Shown here: in pieces, positions 1-7,940 of the stretch
How the letters are laid out: each line of letters starts with the position of its first letter
Numbering within the stretch: position 1 is the first letter of the stretch
Assembly: GCA_003285105.1 (NCBI GenBank)
Contig: CP030158.1
Coordinates: 2,580,501-2,644,500 of the forward strand
DNA from: Roseithermus sacchariphilus
Lineage (GTDB): Bacteria; Bacteroidota; Rhodothermia; Rhodothermales; MEBIC09517
Reading direction: 5' to 3'
DNA: 64,000 nucleotides
The notes under the pieces: generated by a model
Databases searched by the model: none
Seen by the model: only the letters and a program-made list of their open reading frames with translations
Told to the model about the DNA's origin: nothing
Program-made: the position numbers and the translations under genes

Positions 1-1
1 G

Positions 2-1027
2 ACGCGCTGGACGATCATCCCGTACCTGCGGAACGAGCGGCAGCGCATCGAGGATGCCCTCGAAGCCGATCTGAACGACATCGTGGCCGTCCGTGACAAT
101 GCCGGTAACGCGTTCATCCCGGCCTTCGGGATCAACCAGATCGAGTGGATGACGCCCGGCCAGGGCTACCTCATCTACATGAACGACGGGGATGGAACCT
201 CCGGTGAGACGCTGACGCTGACCTTCAGCGCGAGCAACAACTTCGTCGCGGACTCGATCCTGACGCGGAAGCAGGCCGAGCGGGCCGCCCTGGGCCGTGA
301 GGTGGCCGAGGAGATCCCGGCCTTCCCGGTGCCGGTGCAGAGCACGCGCTTCACGCCGGTGCGGACGCAGACCGGCTCGTCGGCCACGCTGATCCTGGAG
401 AGCCAGGAGCTGCGGGTGGGCGATGAGATCGGCGTGTTCAACCAGGCCGGAGACGTCGTCGGCGTCGGGGTCGTCGAGCAGAAAGGCCGTGTGGCCGTCA
501 CCATCTGGGGGGATGACATCATCACCGAAGACGTGGTCGACGGCGCGCAGCTCGGCGAGGAACTGACGCTGCGGGCCTGGGTGCAGCAGCTCGGCTCCGA
601 AGAGGCCATCGACGTGCTGCGCCTGCGGGACGTGCTCTCGGGGGCGGAGATGGACCCGGTCGTCCGCTACGAGGAGAACGGCGTCCATGCCGGTGAGGTG
701 AATGTGGCCAACGTGCAGGTGAGCACGGAAGGCGACCTGGGCCTCCCGACCGAGTTCGAGCTGGCGCAGAACTACCCGAACCCGTTCAACCCGGTCACCA
801 CGATCCGCTACGCCCTGCCCGAGGCGGCGCAGGTCACCCTGGAGGTCTTTGACATCACGGGGCGGCGTGTGGCGCAGCTGGTCAACACGCAGCAGGCCGC
901 TGGCCGCTACGAGGCCACTTGGAACGGCCGCAACAGCGCCGGGCAGCAGGTCTCCAGCGGCGTGTACTTCTACCGCATCACCGCCGGGACCTTCACGCAG
1001 ACCCATCGGATGGTGCTGCTGAAATAG
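2..1027 (+). CDS. Secreted protein with C-terminal type IX sorting domain (5' end outside window)
   Basis: The frame is open from the first bases of the window, so only the C-terminal part (about 341 residues) is visible. Three parts can be seen. The first, around bases 60-240, contains a 'PGQGYLIYM' segment of the kind that recurs in Bacteroidota extracellular proteins. The second (about 350-620) is a module with 'GDEIGVF' and 'TIWGDD' that is also repeated three times in the next gene. The third (about 743-1024) is a FlgD-like type IX sorting domain with the hallmark 'NYPNPFNP', 'FDITGRRV' and a 'GVYFYRI' strand, ending in a basic-tipped 'MVLLK'. The protein is therefore expected to cross the outer membrane by the Por system and be anchored or released at the surface. 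No catalytic domain is visible in this part. A hairpin follows the stop codon. Confidence 0.85.
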   Translation, partial: TRWTIIPYLRNERQRIEDALEADLNDIVAVRDNAGNAFIPAFGINQIEWMTPGQGYLIYMNDGDGTSGETLTLTFSASNNFVADSILTRKQAERAALGREVAEEIPAFPVPVQSTRFTPVRTQTGSSATLILESQELRVGDEIGVFNQAGDVVGVGVVEQKGRVAVTIWGDDIITEDVVDGAQLGEELTLRAWVQQLGSEEAIDVLRLRDVLSGAEMDPVVRYEENGVHAGEVNVANVQVSTEGDLGLPTEFELAQNYPNPFNPVTTIRYALPEAAQVTLEVFDITGRRVAQLVNTQQAAGRYEATWNGRNSAGQQVSSGVYFYRITAGTFTQTHRMVLLK

Positions 1028-1069
1028 CCCCGGGATCGTTCACGAACCCGGATTCCTTACCGAACCACG

Positions 1070-1102
1070 CGAGGGGGAGCGGCCGCCGGTCGCTCCCCCT
1101 CG
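1070..1102 (+). terminator. GC-rich hairpin after the first secreted-protein gene
   Basis: A perfect 12-bp stem (CGAGGGGGAGCG at 1070-1081 with its complement at 1091-1102) and a 9-nt loop begin 42 bases after the stop codon. The following tract (GTCGTTCC) is only weakly T-rich, so this is a probable rather than classical intrinsic terminator. Confidence 0.5.
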
Positions 1103-1190
1103 TCGTTCCGGGGGAAAGTCTTGCCGGGGCGCAGGAAGGGGCGTACGGTCCCGGATCTGCGGGGGCGCGCCGGGCGGGGCGGCAGCGCCC

Positions 1191-1234
1191 GAAAGCGGCC
1201 TGAAAGCGGGCTGAAAGCGGCCAGAAAGCGGGCC
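1191..1234 (+). repeat. Four tandem 11-bp repeats in a 370-bp intergenic gap
   Basis: Units GAAAGCGGCCT, GAAAGCGGGCT, GAAAGCGGCCA and GAAAGCGGGCC follow one another without spacing. They alternate GGCC and GGGC cores. The rest of the 1028-1397 gap holds the hairpin at 1070-1102 and GC-rich sequence in which no gene or promoter box was recognised. Confidence 0.7.
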
Positions 1235-1397
1235 GGGCGGGGCGTTTCGAGGGCGCCGCGGCGGGAAGCAGGCGGTGCGGCCGGGCGGCGCGGAGGCCGG
1301 ACGGCTTGGCACATCGTTTGTCCCCGGAGCAGGCCGGTGCCCCCGCTCATCGTCCGGGCGTGGGGTGCGCCCCCTCTCTTCCCCAGGTGCGTCATCC

Positions 1398-3308
1398 ATG
1401 CAAACCGGCCGATCCTCCCGATGGCTCCGGGTGCGGGCCTTCCTGCCGTGGCTGGTGCTGAGCGTCGCGGCGCTCGGGCCGTCCACGGCGTCGGCCCAGA
1501 ACCGGCTGGTCCCCACGTTCTTCCGGCCGATCCACGAGCGCACGGGCAACTCGGCCATCGTGCTCATGGGGCGCGATACGATCCCGGCCATCCACGACCT
1601 GATCCAGGATCAACTGGTGCGGCTGGACTCGCTCGACGAGATCGGCATCTTCCGCCGTTTTCCCCAGGGGGATAGCTGTGTCGGGGCCGGCGTCTGGCAG
1701 AACGAGCCCCTCAGCATCACCGTCTGGGGCGACAACGAGCAGACCAACACCATCGACGGCATGCGGGCCGGCGACAGCCTCTACGTCCGCGTCTGGCACC
1801 GGAGCCTCGACTCCCTGCGCGTCGACGTGCGCGTCACCTATTCCGCCGACCCCCCGGCCACCGTGGCCTCGCCCATCTACGTCCCCAACGGCATCTACCT
1901 GGTCACGGACGTCCCGCGGCCGAACGATCCCGGCGGGGGCTCCGGTGGCGGCGGGGGCGGCTCCGGCGGGGGAGACGGCGGGGGCTCCGGCGGCGGCGGT
2001 TCCGGTGGCGGGGGCGATGGCGGGGGAGACGGCGGGGGCTCGGACGGCCCCGTTCCGGTCTTCTTCACCCCCAAGCACGAAACCACGGGCAACCTGGCCA
2101 CGGTGATCGTCCCGGTCGATGCCAACCCGCAGTTCGCCGACGGCACCCCGCTCGATTCGCTGGACGAGATCGGGGTCTTCCAGCGGCTCGGTGACGGCAC
2201 CTATCGCTGCGTGGGGGCCGGCGTCTGGCAGCGGGAAAACCTGGCCGTGACGGTCTGGGGCGACGACAACATCACCGCTGCCATCGTGGAGGGGATGCAG
2301 CCCAACGACAGCCTCTACTACCGGGTCTGGGATCGCTCCGCCAACGTCGAGTACGACTCGGTGGGGGTGGCCTACCGGGGGACGGTCCCGTTCTGGAACA
2401 CCACGGGCCGGTACGCGCCCAACGATCTGTACGTGCTCGATCGCCTGGTGGCCTACATCGGGACGGGCGGAGGCGACGATGGCGGGGGAGACGACGCGCG
2501 GGAGCCTGAGCATTTCGCACCGGAGCACGAGGACACCGGCACCAGCGCCACGGTGCTGATCCCGGTGCAGGCCAGCCCGCAGTACGGCTCCATCGACGGA
2601 TCGCCGGGGACGCCGCTGGACCTCTACGACGAGATCGGCATCTTTCAGGCCCTGGGCGACGGCACGTTCCGCTGTGTGGGCGCCGGGGTCTGGCTCCAGT
2701 CGCTCCTCTCCATCACGATCTGGGGCGATGACATGACCACCTCGGTCGTGATGGAGGGCCTGCTGACGGGGGACAGCCTCTACTACCGGGTCTGGGACCG
2801 TTCCGCCGACGTCGAGTACGACTCCGTGGCCGTCTCGTACCGCAGCACCTCCCCGGACCCGGCATTGCCCGAGCCCACGTCCACCTCGGGGCGGTTCGAG
2901 CCCGGCGCCCGCTACATGCTCGGCAGCCTCGTCGCCTACGTCAGTTCGGGCGGTAAGGGCGGCGGCTCGGGCGGTGGCGAGGGGGGGCAGTCCACCGACG
3001 GCAGCGAGGCCCGGGAGGCGTTCCAGACGCGCCATCGCTACGAGATTCACTTCTACCCCAATCCGGGGCGCTCCGGGGAGATCCGCATGGCCGTGCAGAT
3101 CCCCGAGGCCAACCTGAGCAACTACGTCCGTCTCAAGATCTACAACACCCTGGGGCAGGAGGTGGCCTCCATGATCGACGGGGTGGTGCCCGAGGTGCTG
3201 ATCCACGACGAGCCGCTGCCCTTCGCGTTGCCGCCCGGGGTGTACCTCTACGTCTTCGAAGCCGGGCCTTTCGTCCGGCAGGTCGGGAAGTTTGTCGTTG
3301 TTCGCTAA
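1398..3308 (+). CDS. Secreted protein with three repeated modules, Gly-rich linkers and a sorting domain
   Basis: This is a 636-residue protein. The frame is open further upstream, but ATG 1398 is chosen because it gives a clean signal peptide (basic start, hydrophobic core, 'ASAQ' cleavage site near residue 34). Three homologous modules follow, each about 120 residues and containing 'LDSLDEIG(I/V)F', 'CVGAGVW', a 'T(V/I)WGD' strand, and in modules 2-3 'DSLYYRVWDRSA'. Modules 1 and 2 are joined by a Gly/Ser/Asp linker of about 39 residues (bases 1930-2048), and shorter Gly linkers follow modules 2 and 3. The C-terminus ('HFYPNPG', 'IYNTLGQEVA', 'PPGVYLYVFEAG') is a divergent type IX sorting domain. 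Function is unknown; an adhesive or structural surface role is an inference from the repeat architecture. Confidence 0.85.
   Translation: MQTGRSSRWLRVRAFLPWLVLSVAALGPSTASAQNRLVPTFFRPIHERTGNSAIVLMGRDTIPAIHDLIQDQLVRLDSLDEIGIFRRFPQGDSCVGAGVWQNEPLSITVWGDNEQTNTIDGMRAGDSLYVRVWHRSLDSLRVDVRVTYSADPPATVASPIYVPNGIYLVTDVPRPNDPGGGSGGGGGGSGGGDGGGSGGGGSGGGGDGGGDGGGSDGPVPVFFTPKHETTGNLATVIVPVDANPQFADGTPLDSLDEIGVFQRLGDGTYRCVGAGVWQRENLAVTVWGDDNITAAIVEGMQPNDSLYYRVWDRSANVEYDSVGVAYRGTVPFWNTTGRYAPNDLYVLDRLVAYIGTGGGDDGGGDDAREPEHFAPEHEDTGTSATVLIPVQASPQYGSIDGSPGTPLDLYDEIGIFQALGDGTFRCVGAGVWLQSLLSITIWGDDMTTSVVMEGLLTGDSLYYRVWDRSADVEYDSVAVSYRSTSPDPALPEPTSTSGRFEPGARYMLGSLVAYVSSGGKGGGSGGGEGGQSTDGSEAREAFQTRHRYEIHFYPNPGRSGEIRMAVQIPEANLSNYVRLKIYNTLGQEVASMIDGVVPEVLIHDEPLPFALPPGVYLYVFEAGPFVRQVGKFVVVR
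1507..2935 (+). repeat. Three intragenic module repeats (DEIG-F / VGAGVW / WGD)
   Basis: Approximate module borders are 1507-1911, 2050-2457 and 2510-2935. Modules 2 and 3 are closest to each other, sharing 'GDSLYYRVWDRSA' and 'VEYDSV', while module 1 is more diverged ('LYVRVWHRS'). A single further copy lies in the preceding gene at about 350-620, which suggests duplication of one module within this locus. Confidence 0.75.
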
Positions 3309-3314
3309 AGCATC

Positions 3315-3746
3315 ATGATCGACCGTATCTCTCTGAATCGCGCCCGGGCGGCCGTCGTGGCGGCCGTGCTGCTGAGCGGTATGTGGCTGGGCGGGTGCAG
3401 CCTGCTCTTTCCCGAAGAGGCCGAGCTCGTCGGCGTGCAGATCGAGTTGAAGGGCTTCGGCGGCAACTTCGTCTGGGTCGTGCTGGAGGGCGACCTCGTC
3501 ATGCATGCCAAGCTGGATTCCAGCGTGGCCGTGGTCGGCTCGGAAGCCACCGCGCTGACCTACACGCAGCGGGGGCTCCGCTGGCTCGACGTGCAGTGGG
3601 ACCAGACCAGCCAGCCGGTCCGCCCCAACCAGTACCGCACGCAGATGAGCCTGGACAAGGAGGACCGCTACTTCGTGCTGATCGACGGCTCGGACCCCGA
3701 GAACCCGACTGTCACGGTGCAGACCTCGCCGTTCAGCGGGCAGTAG
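3315..3746 (+). CDS. Small putative lipoprotein, function unknown
   Basis: The protein has 143 residues and starts 6 bases after the preceding stop, so the two are probably co-transcribed. The N-terminus is a lipoprotein signal: basic residues, a hydrophobic stretch and the lipobox 'LGGC' with Cys at about residue 28. The mature part is short, beta-rich and has no recognised motif. The tight spacing behind the repeat-module gene suggests a partner role at the envelope, but nothing in the sequence fixes a function. Confidence 0.75.
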   Translation: MIDRISLNRARAAVVAAVLLSGMWLGGCSLLFPEEAELVGVQIELKGFGGNFVWVVLEGDLVMHAKLDSSVAVVGSEATALTYTQRGLRWLDVQWDQTSQPVRPNQYRTQMSLDKEDRYFVLIDGSDPENPTVTVQTSPFSGQ

Positions 3747-3755
3747 GCTGCGAGC

Positions 3756-3892
3756 TTCTGGCTTCTGGCTGCTGGCTTCTGGCTGCTGGCTTCTGGCTTC
3801 TGGCTTCTGGCTGCTGGCTTCTGGCTGCTGGCTTCTGGCTGCTGGCTGCGGTGCGGGCTGACCGCTGACCGCTGACGGCTGAAAGCTGCTGG
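3756..3892 (+). repeat. Long heptad-periodic array, left arm of composite repeat copy A
   Basis: Thirteen uninterrupted 7-bp units (TTCTGGC or TGCTGGC) fill 3756-3846. After a short break, five more units of CTGACCG/CTGACGG/CTGAAAG/CTGCTGG type follow at 3858-3892. Read in another phase the units are GCTTCTG, GCTGCTG, GCTGACC, i.e. mostly GCTGNNN. The array lies just downstream of the lipoprotein stop codon and has no coding character. Confidence 0.85.
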
Positions 3893-3909
3893 CTTCGTGC
3901 CGGAACGAG

Positions 3910-4050
3910 CCCTTCCCCCTGGCCGCAGGCCGCACAGGGGGACGTCCCCGCAGGGGGAAGGGGGTCATGACTCCCGCATCGCCGAGCCGCCATCATCCAG
4001 GGGTCTACCCCTCCGTCGCTCCGCGACACCTCCCCTTCGCAAGGGGAGGA
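3910..4050 (+). repeat. Hairpin-rich dispersed repeat core, copy A
   Basis: This stretch matches the reverse complement of 37527-37662. One block of 57 bp (3910-3966) has three visible mismatches and a second of 47 bp (4004-4050) has one; the roughly 37 bp between them differ. The core is full of inverted repeats: CCCTTCCCCCTG near 3910 pairs with its complement near 3951; GTCGC/GCGAC at 4015-4027; and CCTCCCCTT/AAGGGGAGG at 4029-4049 with a 3-base loop. Heptad arrays flank it on both sides. No transposase or direct target repeat is visible. Confidence 0.8.
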
Positions 4051-4051
4051 T

Positions 4052-4100
4052 CTGACGGCTGACGGCTGACGGCTGACCGCTGACGGCTGACCGCTGGAGG
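4052..4100 (+). repeat. Short heptad array, right arm of composite repeat copy A
   Basis: Seven consecutive 7-bp units: CTGACGG three times, CTGACCG, CTGACGG, CTGACCG, CTGGAGG. The array abuts the hairpin core and ends about 27 bases before the promoter-like box of the next gene. Confidence 0.8.
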
Positions 4101-4126
4101 CTGTAGCTCCTGACGGGGGGGGCGCG

Positions 4127-4133
4127 TATCTTG
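4127..4133 (+). promoter_or_regulatory. TATCTTG box, probable -7 promoter element of the ABC ATPase gene
   Basis: GTATCTTG lies 28 bases before the ATG. It matches most of the Bacteroidota -7 consensus TAnnTTTG, and similar boxes precede at least seven other genes here. No clear -33 element is visible. Confidence 0.55.
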
Positions 4134-4161
4134 CGCGGCGGATCGTTCAGGGCCGGGCGGT

Positions 4162-4788
4162 ATGGTGCATCTCATTGCCGAAGACATAGGACACCGATTC
4201 GGGCGGCGGGTGCTGTTCCGGGCGCTGGGGTTCTCGCTGCGCAGCGGCGAGGCCCTGGCGGTGACGGGCCCCAACGGCTCGGGCAAGTCGACGCTGCTGA
4301 GCATCGTGGCCGGGTTACGGCGGCCGGTGCGGGGGCGGGTGCGGCTGGAGGACGGCGGGAGGGTGGTGGCGGACGAGGACCGGCCGCTACGGACCGGGCT
4401 GGTGGCGCCGTACCTCAACGTCTACGACGGCTTCAGCGCCCGGGAAAACCTGGCCTTCATCGCGCGGGCGCGGCGGTTGCCGCGGGCCGAGGCGCGCATC
4501 CGGGCCCTGCTGGATCTGGTGGGGCTGGCCGGGCGCAGCGACGACCGGGTGGCGACCTACTCTTCCGGCATGAAGCAGCGCGTGCGCTTCGCCGCAGCCC
4601 TGCTGCCCGAGCCGCCGCTGCTGCTGCTCGACGAGCCGACGTCCAACCTGGATGAGGCCGGCCGGGCCATGGTGGTGCGGGTGATGGCGCACCACCGCGA
4701 GCGTGGCGGGGTGCTGCTGCTGGCGACCAACAACCCGGAGGAGACGACCTGGTGTGACCGGGTGCTTCGCGTGGACGCCTTTCGCTGA
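4162..4788 (+). CDS. ABC transporter ATP-binding protein, CcmA-like
   Basis: This is a 208-residue stand-alone nucleotide-binding domain. Walker A 'GPNGSGKST' is at residues 36-44, the signature 'YSSGMKQR' at 133-140 and Walker B 'LLLLDEPTSNLD' at 153-164. The Q-loop region reads 'APYLNVYDGFSARENL' without the usual Gln, and the switch position reads 'ATNNPEE' instead of His. Both are patterns I associate with the haem-exporter CcmA-like ATPases of Bacteroidota. No permease is adjacent, so the exported substrate cannot be read from context; cytochrome-c haem export is possible but unproven. It acts on the cytoplasmic face of the membrane with a permease encoded elsewhere. The gene converges on the comF-like gene, 8 bases away. 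Confidence 0.85.
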   Translation: MVHLIAEDIGHRFGRRVLFRALGFSLRSGEALAVTGPNGSGKSTLLSIVAGLRRPVRGRVRLEDGGRVVADEDRPLRTGLVAPYLNVYDGFSARENLAFIARARRLPRAEARIRALLDLVGLAGRSDDRVATYSSGMKQRVRFAAALLPEPPLLLLDEPTSNLDEAGRAMVVRVMAHHRERGGVLLLATNNPEETTWCDRVLRVDAFR

Positions 4789-4796
4789 GGCGTGGA

Positions 4797-5519
4797 TCAA
4801 CGTGCCAGGGCCAGCGCGACGAACGCGGTGCCGGCGGCTCCGGCCGCCTGCAGGGTGCGCAGCGCTGCCGCCGCCGTGGCCCCCGTCGTCATTACATCGT
4901 CGACTAGGAGCACCTGCCGGCCGGACACGGCCTGCGGGGTCGCTACCGCAAAGGCGTCCTGCACGTTCTGCCAGCGGGCCCCCGCATCGAGGTGCGTCTG
5001 CGAGCGCGTGGCCACCGGCCGCGTCAGCACCGTGGCATCCGCCGGCACGCCCAGCCGTTCGGCGAGGCCGCGGGCCAGCCAGGCGCTCTGGTTGTAGCCG
5101 CGCTCCAGATGCCGGCGACGGTGCAGCGGGACGGGCACGACCACGTCCGGGGGTGGGAGGCCGGCGTCCGTGCAGGCCTCGGCCATCAGGCGGCCCAGCG
5201 GGAGGCCGTAGGCGGGGCGGTTCTGGTACTTGAGGGCGTGCTGGAGCTGCTGGAGCACGCCGCCCTTGTCGAATCGCCACAGGGCCACGCCCACCGTGCG
5301 CGCCGGATCGAGCCCCTCGAAGCGGTGCAGCGCAGCCGTCACCGTCGTGGCGTCGGCCCGTTCCAGCCGGCGCAGGCATCCGGTGCAGAGCGGCAGGTGC
5401 GGTTCGAGGGCTCGCGCTCCGCAGGCCAGGCAGCGGGCCGGGTAGAGCAGGTCCAGCACGCCCTGCCAGCCCTCGCGGAGCCGGCGTAGCACCGAGGCAG
5501 GGAAGGCGGGAGCGGGCAT
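4797..5519 (-). CDS. ComF family phosphoribosyltransferase-like protein
   Basis: The protein has 240 residues. Cys30, Cys33, Cys45 and Cys48 form a four-cysteine zinc-binding knuckle, followed by the conserved 'LKYQNRPAYG' stretch, 'VPVPLHRRRHLERGYNQ' near 128-144 and a PRPP-binding loop 'LLVDDVMTTGAT' at 204-215. This is the standard ComF/GntX layout and a normal length. In competent bacteria ComF is needed for uptake of transforming DNA, but in most species its molecular role is not settled. It is transcribed convergently with the ABC ATPase gene and stands alone. Confidence 0.9.
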   Translation of the reverse strand: MPAPAFPASVLRRLREGWQGVLDLLYPARCLACGARALEPHLPLCTGCLRRLERADATTVTAALHRFEGLDPARTVGVALWRFDKGGVLQQLQHALKYQNRPAYGLPLGRLMAEACTDAGLPPPDVVVPVPLHRRRHLERGYNQSAWLARGLAERLGVPADATVLTRPVATRSQTHLDAGARWQNVQDAFAVATPQAVSGRQVLLVDDVMTTGATAAAALRTLQAAGAAGTAFVALALAR

Positions 5520-5731
5520 CGTGCCAGGTTCGACGAGTCGGGTTCGCTAGAATTCTGCAAAGACGCCGGAGCGGCGCCGGCGCCGGCCGGCCGCAGGCCT
5601 CATGCGTGTCAGAATTGTCGTATACTGAGCGGGCAAGCGCATCGCCCGGCCCGGGTGGAAAGATGAAAAGAGACGCCTCCGGGCCTCCCGTGTTCGAGTC
5701 CAATCGTTGAGCCTAACGCAGAGGGAACCGC

Positions 5732-5977
5732 ATGGCGAAGAAACGACGCGGCATGATCATCAAAAATGCCAATACCCGGCCGGTGGAGATTGCTATGGCC
5801 ACGCGGACCATCCGCCTGGAGCCCGGGCAGGAGGAGGTCATCAGCGCGGAGGAAGTGCGGGACGCCGTCTTGCGCGAGCACCTGCAGGTCCGGGCGATCA
5901 GCATCGTGCGGCCCACCACCGAGGAAGAAGAGGAGGCGCTCCGCCGGATCCTGAACGGAAACGGCGCCTCCACCTGA
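5732..5977 (+). CDS. Small hypothetical protein
   Basis: The protein has 81 residues with a highly basic start ('MAKKRRG') and an acidic tail ('TTEEEEEAL'). Two short strands and an 'ISAEEVRDAVLREHL' helix suggest a small folded domain. I do not recognise the family. It lies 66 bases upstream of the glycosyltransferase on the same strand and may share its transcript. A possible box (TATACTG near 5630) precedes it. Codon use and GC match the neighbours. Confidence 0.65.
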   Translation: MAKKRRGMIIKNANTRPVEIAMATRTIRLEPGQEEVISAEEVRDAVLREHLQVRAISIVRPTTEEEEEALRRILNGNGAST

Positions 5978-6043
5978 GCCCCTCCTGGACCCCCTGCCCC
6001 GGTCGGCGCGGCCCGGTCGTAACGGAACGAGGACCCCTTTCGC

Positions 6044-7201
6044 ATGAACATCCTGGCACTGGAACCCTGGTACGGCGGTTCGCACCGCAACTTTCTCGAC
6101 GGCCTGATCCGCCACAGCCGCCACGACTACTACCCGGTCACGATGGCGGCGCGCTTCTGGAAGTGGCGTATGCACGGCGGGGCCGTCACCATGGCCCGCA
6201 AGGCGCTCGGCGCGCTGGAGGAAGGCTTTGTGCCGGACCTGATCTTCGCCAACGACATGGTGAACCTGCCGGCCTTCCTGGCGCTCACGCGCGGGCGGCT
6301 GGCCGAGGTCCCGGTCGTGCTCTATTTCCACGAGAACCAGTTGACCTATCCGCTGCCCGAAGGCCGCGAGCGGGACCACACCTACGCCTACATCAATTAC
6401 CTCTCGTGCCTGACGGCGGACCGCATCGTCTTCAACTCGCAGTTCCACTACGACGAGTTCATGGAGGCGCTGCCCGTGCTGTTGCGGGCCTTCCCGGATT
6501 ACACCCACCTGAACACGGTGCAGGAGATCCGGGACAAGAGCCTCGTCCTCCATGTGGGGATGGACCTGGAGGCGCACGATGCCTACGACGCCGAGTATCC
6601 GCCGCACGACTGGGGGCCGGGCATGAAACCGCCCATCGTGCTGTGGAACCAGCGCTGGGAATACGACAAGAACCCCGAGGCTTTCTTCCGCCTGATGAAT
6701 CGCCTGGACGATGCCGGCTGCCGGTTCCGGCTCATCCTGGCGGGCGAGCACTTCGAAGAGCAACCCTACGAGTTCGAGAAAGCCTTCGAGCGCTATGCCG
6801 AGCGCATCCTGCACTACGGCTATGCGGAGGACTTCGAGGAGTACAGCCGCCTCCTGCACCGCGCCGATCTGGTCGTGTCGACGGCGTTGCACGAGTTCTT
6901 CGGCATCGCCATCCTGGAGGCGATCTACTGCGGGTGCCACCCGCTCCTGCCGAACCGGCTCAGCTACCCCGAGCTGATCCCGCCGTCGCTGCACCGCCCG
7001 CTGTTGCACGCGCCGGTGCTCTACGAAAACGAGGAGGAGCTCTTCCAGATCATGGCCCGCATCCTCAAGGGCGAGGAGCGGCCGCTGCCGGTTTCTACCC
7101 TCCGCAGCATCCCCGAGCGGCTGGACTGGCGGCGGCACGTGACCCACTACGACGACCTGTTCGAGGAGGTGGGCGCTCGCCGGACGGTGGCCGTCGGGTA
7201 A
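6044..7201 (+). CDS. DUF3524 glycosyltransferase, tRNA-queuosine mannosyltransferase-like (QTMAN/GTDC1 family)
   Basis: The protein has 385 residues. The N-terminus 'MNILALEPWYGGSHRNFLDGL' is the hallmark of the DUF3524/GTDC1 family, with 'FHENQL' near residue 103 and 'NSQFH' near 132. The C-terminal half is GT-B/GT4-like ('LWNQRWEYDKNPEAFF' and 'STALHEFFGIAILEAIYCGC', the donor-binding region). The vertebrate member QTMAN attaches mannose to queuosine in tRNA-Asp. Bacterial members are usually annotated by homology, and the substrate here is inferred. The length fits the family and no truncation is seen. No queuosine biosynthesis gene (tgt, queA, queG) lies in the window. Confidence 0.8.
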   Translation: MNILALEPWYGGSHRNFLDGLIRHSRHDYYPVTMAARFWKWRMHGGAVTMARKALGALEEGFVPDLIFANDMVNLPAFLALTRGRLAEVPVVLYFHENQLTYPLPEGRERDHTYAYINYLSCLTADRIVFNSQFHYDEFMEALPVLLRAFPDYTHLNTVQEIRDKSLVLHVGMDLEAHDAYDAEYPPHDWGPGMKPPIVLWNQRWEYDKNPEAFFRLMNRLDDAGCRFRLILAGEHFEEQPYEFEKAFERYAERILHYGYAEDFEEYSRLLHRADLVVSTALHEFFGIAILEAIYCGCHPLLPNRLSYPELIPPSLHRPLLHAPVLYENEEELFQIMARILKGEERPLPVSTLRSIPERLDWRRHVTHYDDLFEEVGARRTVAVG

Positions 7202-7221
7202 GCCGGGTCGGTTGAGCCGGG

Positions 7222-7686
7222 TCAGTTGAGCAGGGCGCGGGCGCGCTCCAGGGCTTGCGGGGGGCGCAGGGTGCTCTCGACGCGGTAGACGCGGGGCGGC
7301 TCGTCCTCTCGCACGAAGACGAACAGCCCGGCCTCGCGCGGATCGTAGGCCTCCAGCTCTTCGTCCAGCGCCTTCGAGGCGGTGTTGCCGAAGGTGTCGC
7401 GCATCCAGGCGCCGACGCCGGCGGCGTAGGAGAGCTGGTGCCGCACGAAGCCCGCGGGGGGCTCACCGACCGCGGCGGAGCGCCCACGGGCGCCGGCCTC
7501 GTGGATGATGACAGCCCCGATGCCGAAGCGGCGGAAGCCCTCGTAGGCGGCGGCGCCCAGGCTCGGCCAGTAGGCCATGATGAATCGGTGATGGGCCGCC
7601 TCCACGGCATCCTCCCGCCCCAGTCCGGGCAGCGCGGTGATCTCGATGCACGTGGCGCCCCGGGTGTAGGTCGTCGTCCGGTACAT
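7222..7686 (-). CDS. Hypothetical protein
   Basis: The protein has 154 residues and begins at ATG 7686 with 'MYRTTTYTRGATCIEI'. It has a mixed alpha/beta look without signal peptide or membrane segment, and motifs such as 'HHRFIMAYWPSLGAAAYEGFRRFGIG' that I cannot assign to a family. It converges on the glycosyltransferase gene. The intergenic 20 bases contain an imperfect 14-bp duplication (AGCCGGGTCGGTTG / AGCCGGGTCAGTTG, 7201-7228). Coding potential is supported by its length in the only plausible frame. Confidence 0.65.
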   Translation of the reverse strand: MYRTTTYTRGATCIEITALPGLGREDAVEAAHHRFIMAYWPSLGAAAYEGFRRFGIGAVIIHEAGARGRSAAVGEPPAGFVRHQLSYAAGVGAWMRDTFGNTASKALDEELEAYDPREAGLFVFVREDEPPRVYRVESTLRPPQALERARALLN

Positions 7687-7857
7687 GTCTCGTCAGGCGG
7701 GTTGAAGGAGTCAGGGACGTCACCGGCCGGGGGTGGACCGAAACCGGCGAGGGGGCGTTCGGTTAAGCACACACGGCGAGCGCGTCTCCGGATCCGGCCG
7801 TGGGTATCGGTGCAGCCGGGACGCATCCGGGGCGAGGCGCTGCACGCCGTTTTTCGG

Positions 7858-7865
7858 TATCTTTG
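7858..7865 (+). promoter_or_regulatory. TATCTTTG box, best promoter match in the window
   Basis: TATCTTTG is a full match to the Bacteroidota -7 consensus TAnnTTTG. It lies 75 bases before the ATG of the SPFH gene. A good Shine-Dalgarno-like GGAGG follows at about 7929-7933. Confidence 0.6.
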
Positions 7866-7940
7866 TGCGGCCGGCTGCGTAGACCCGCGCCGGGCCGCCC
7901 GCCCTCGACCGTTCCGCACGTCCAACTCGGAGGAAGCCCC

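Noticed and set aside
1392-3968. Minus-strand open frame opposite the repeat-module gene, extending through the heptad array
   Set aside because: It crosses a certain gene and a non-coding repeat; the repeated peptide in it is only the translation of 7-bp units.
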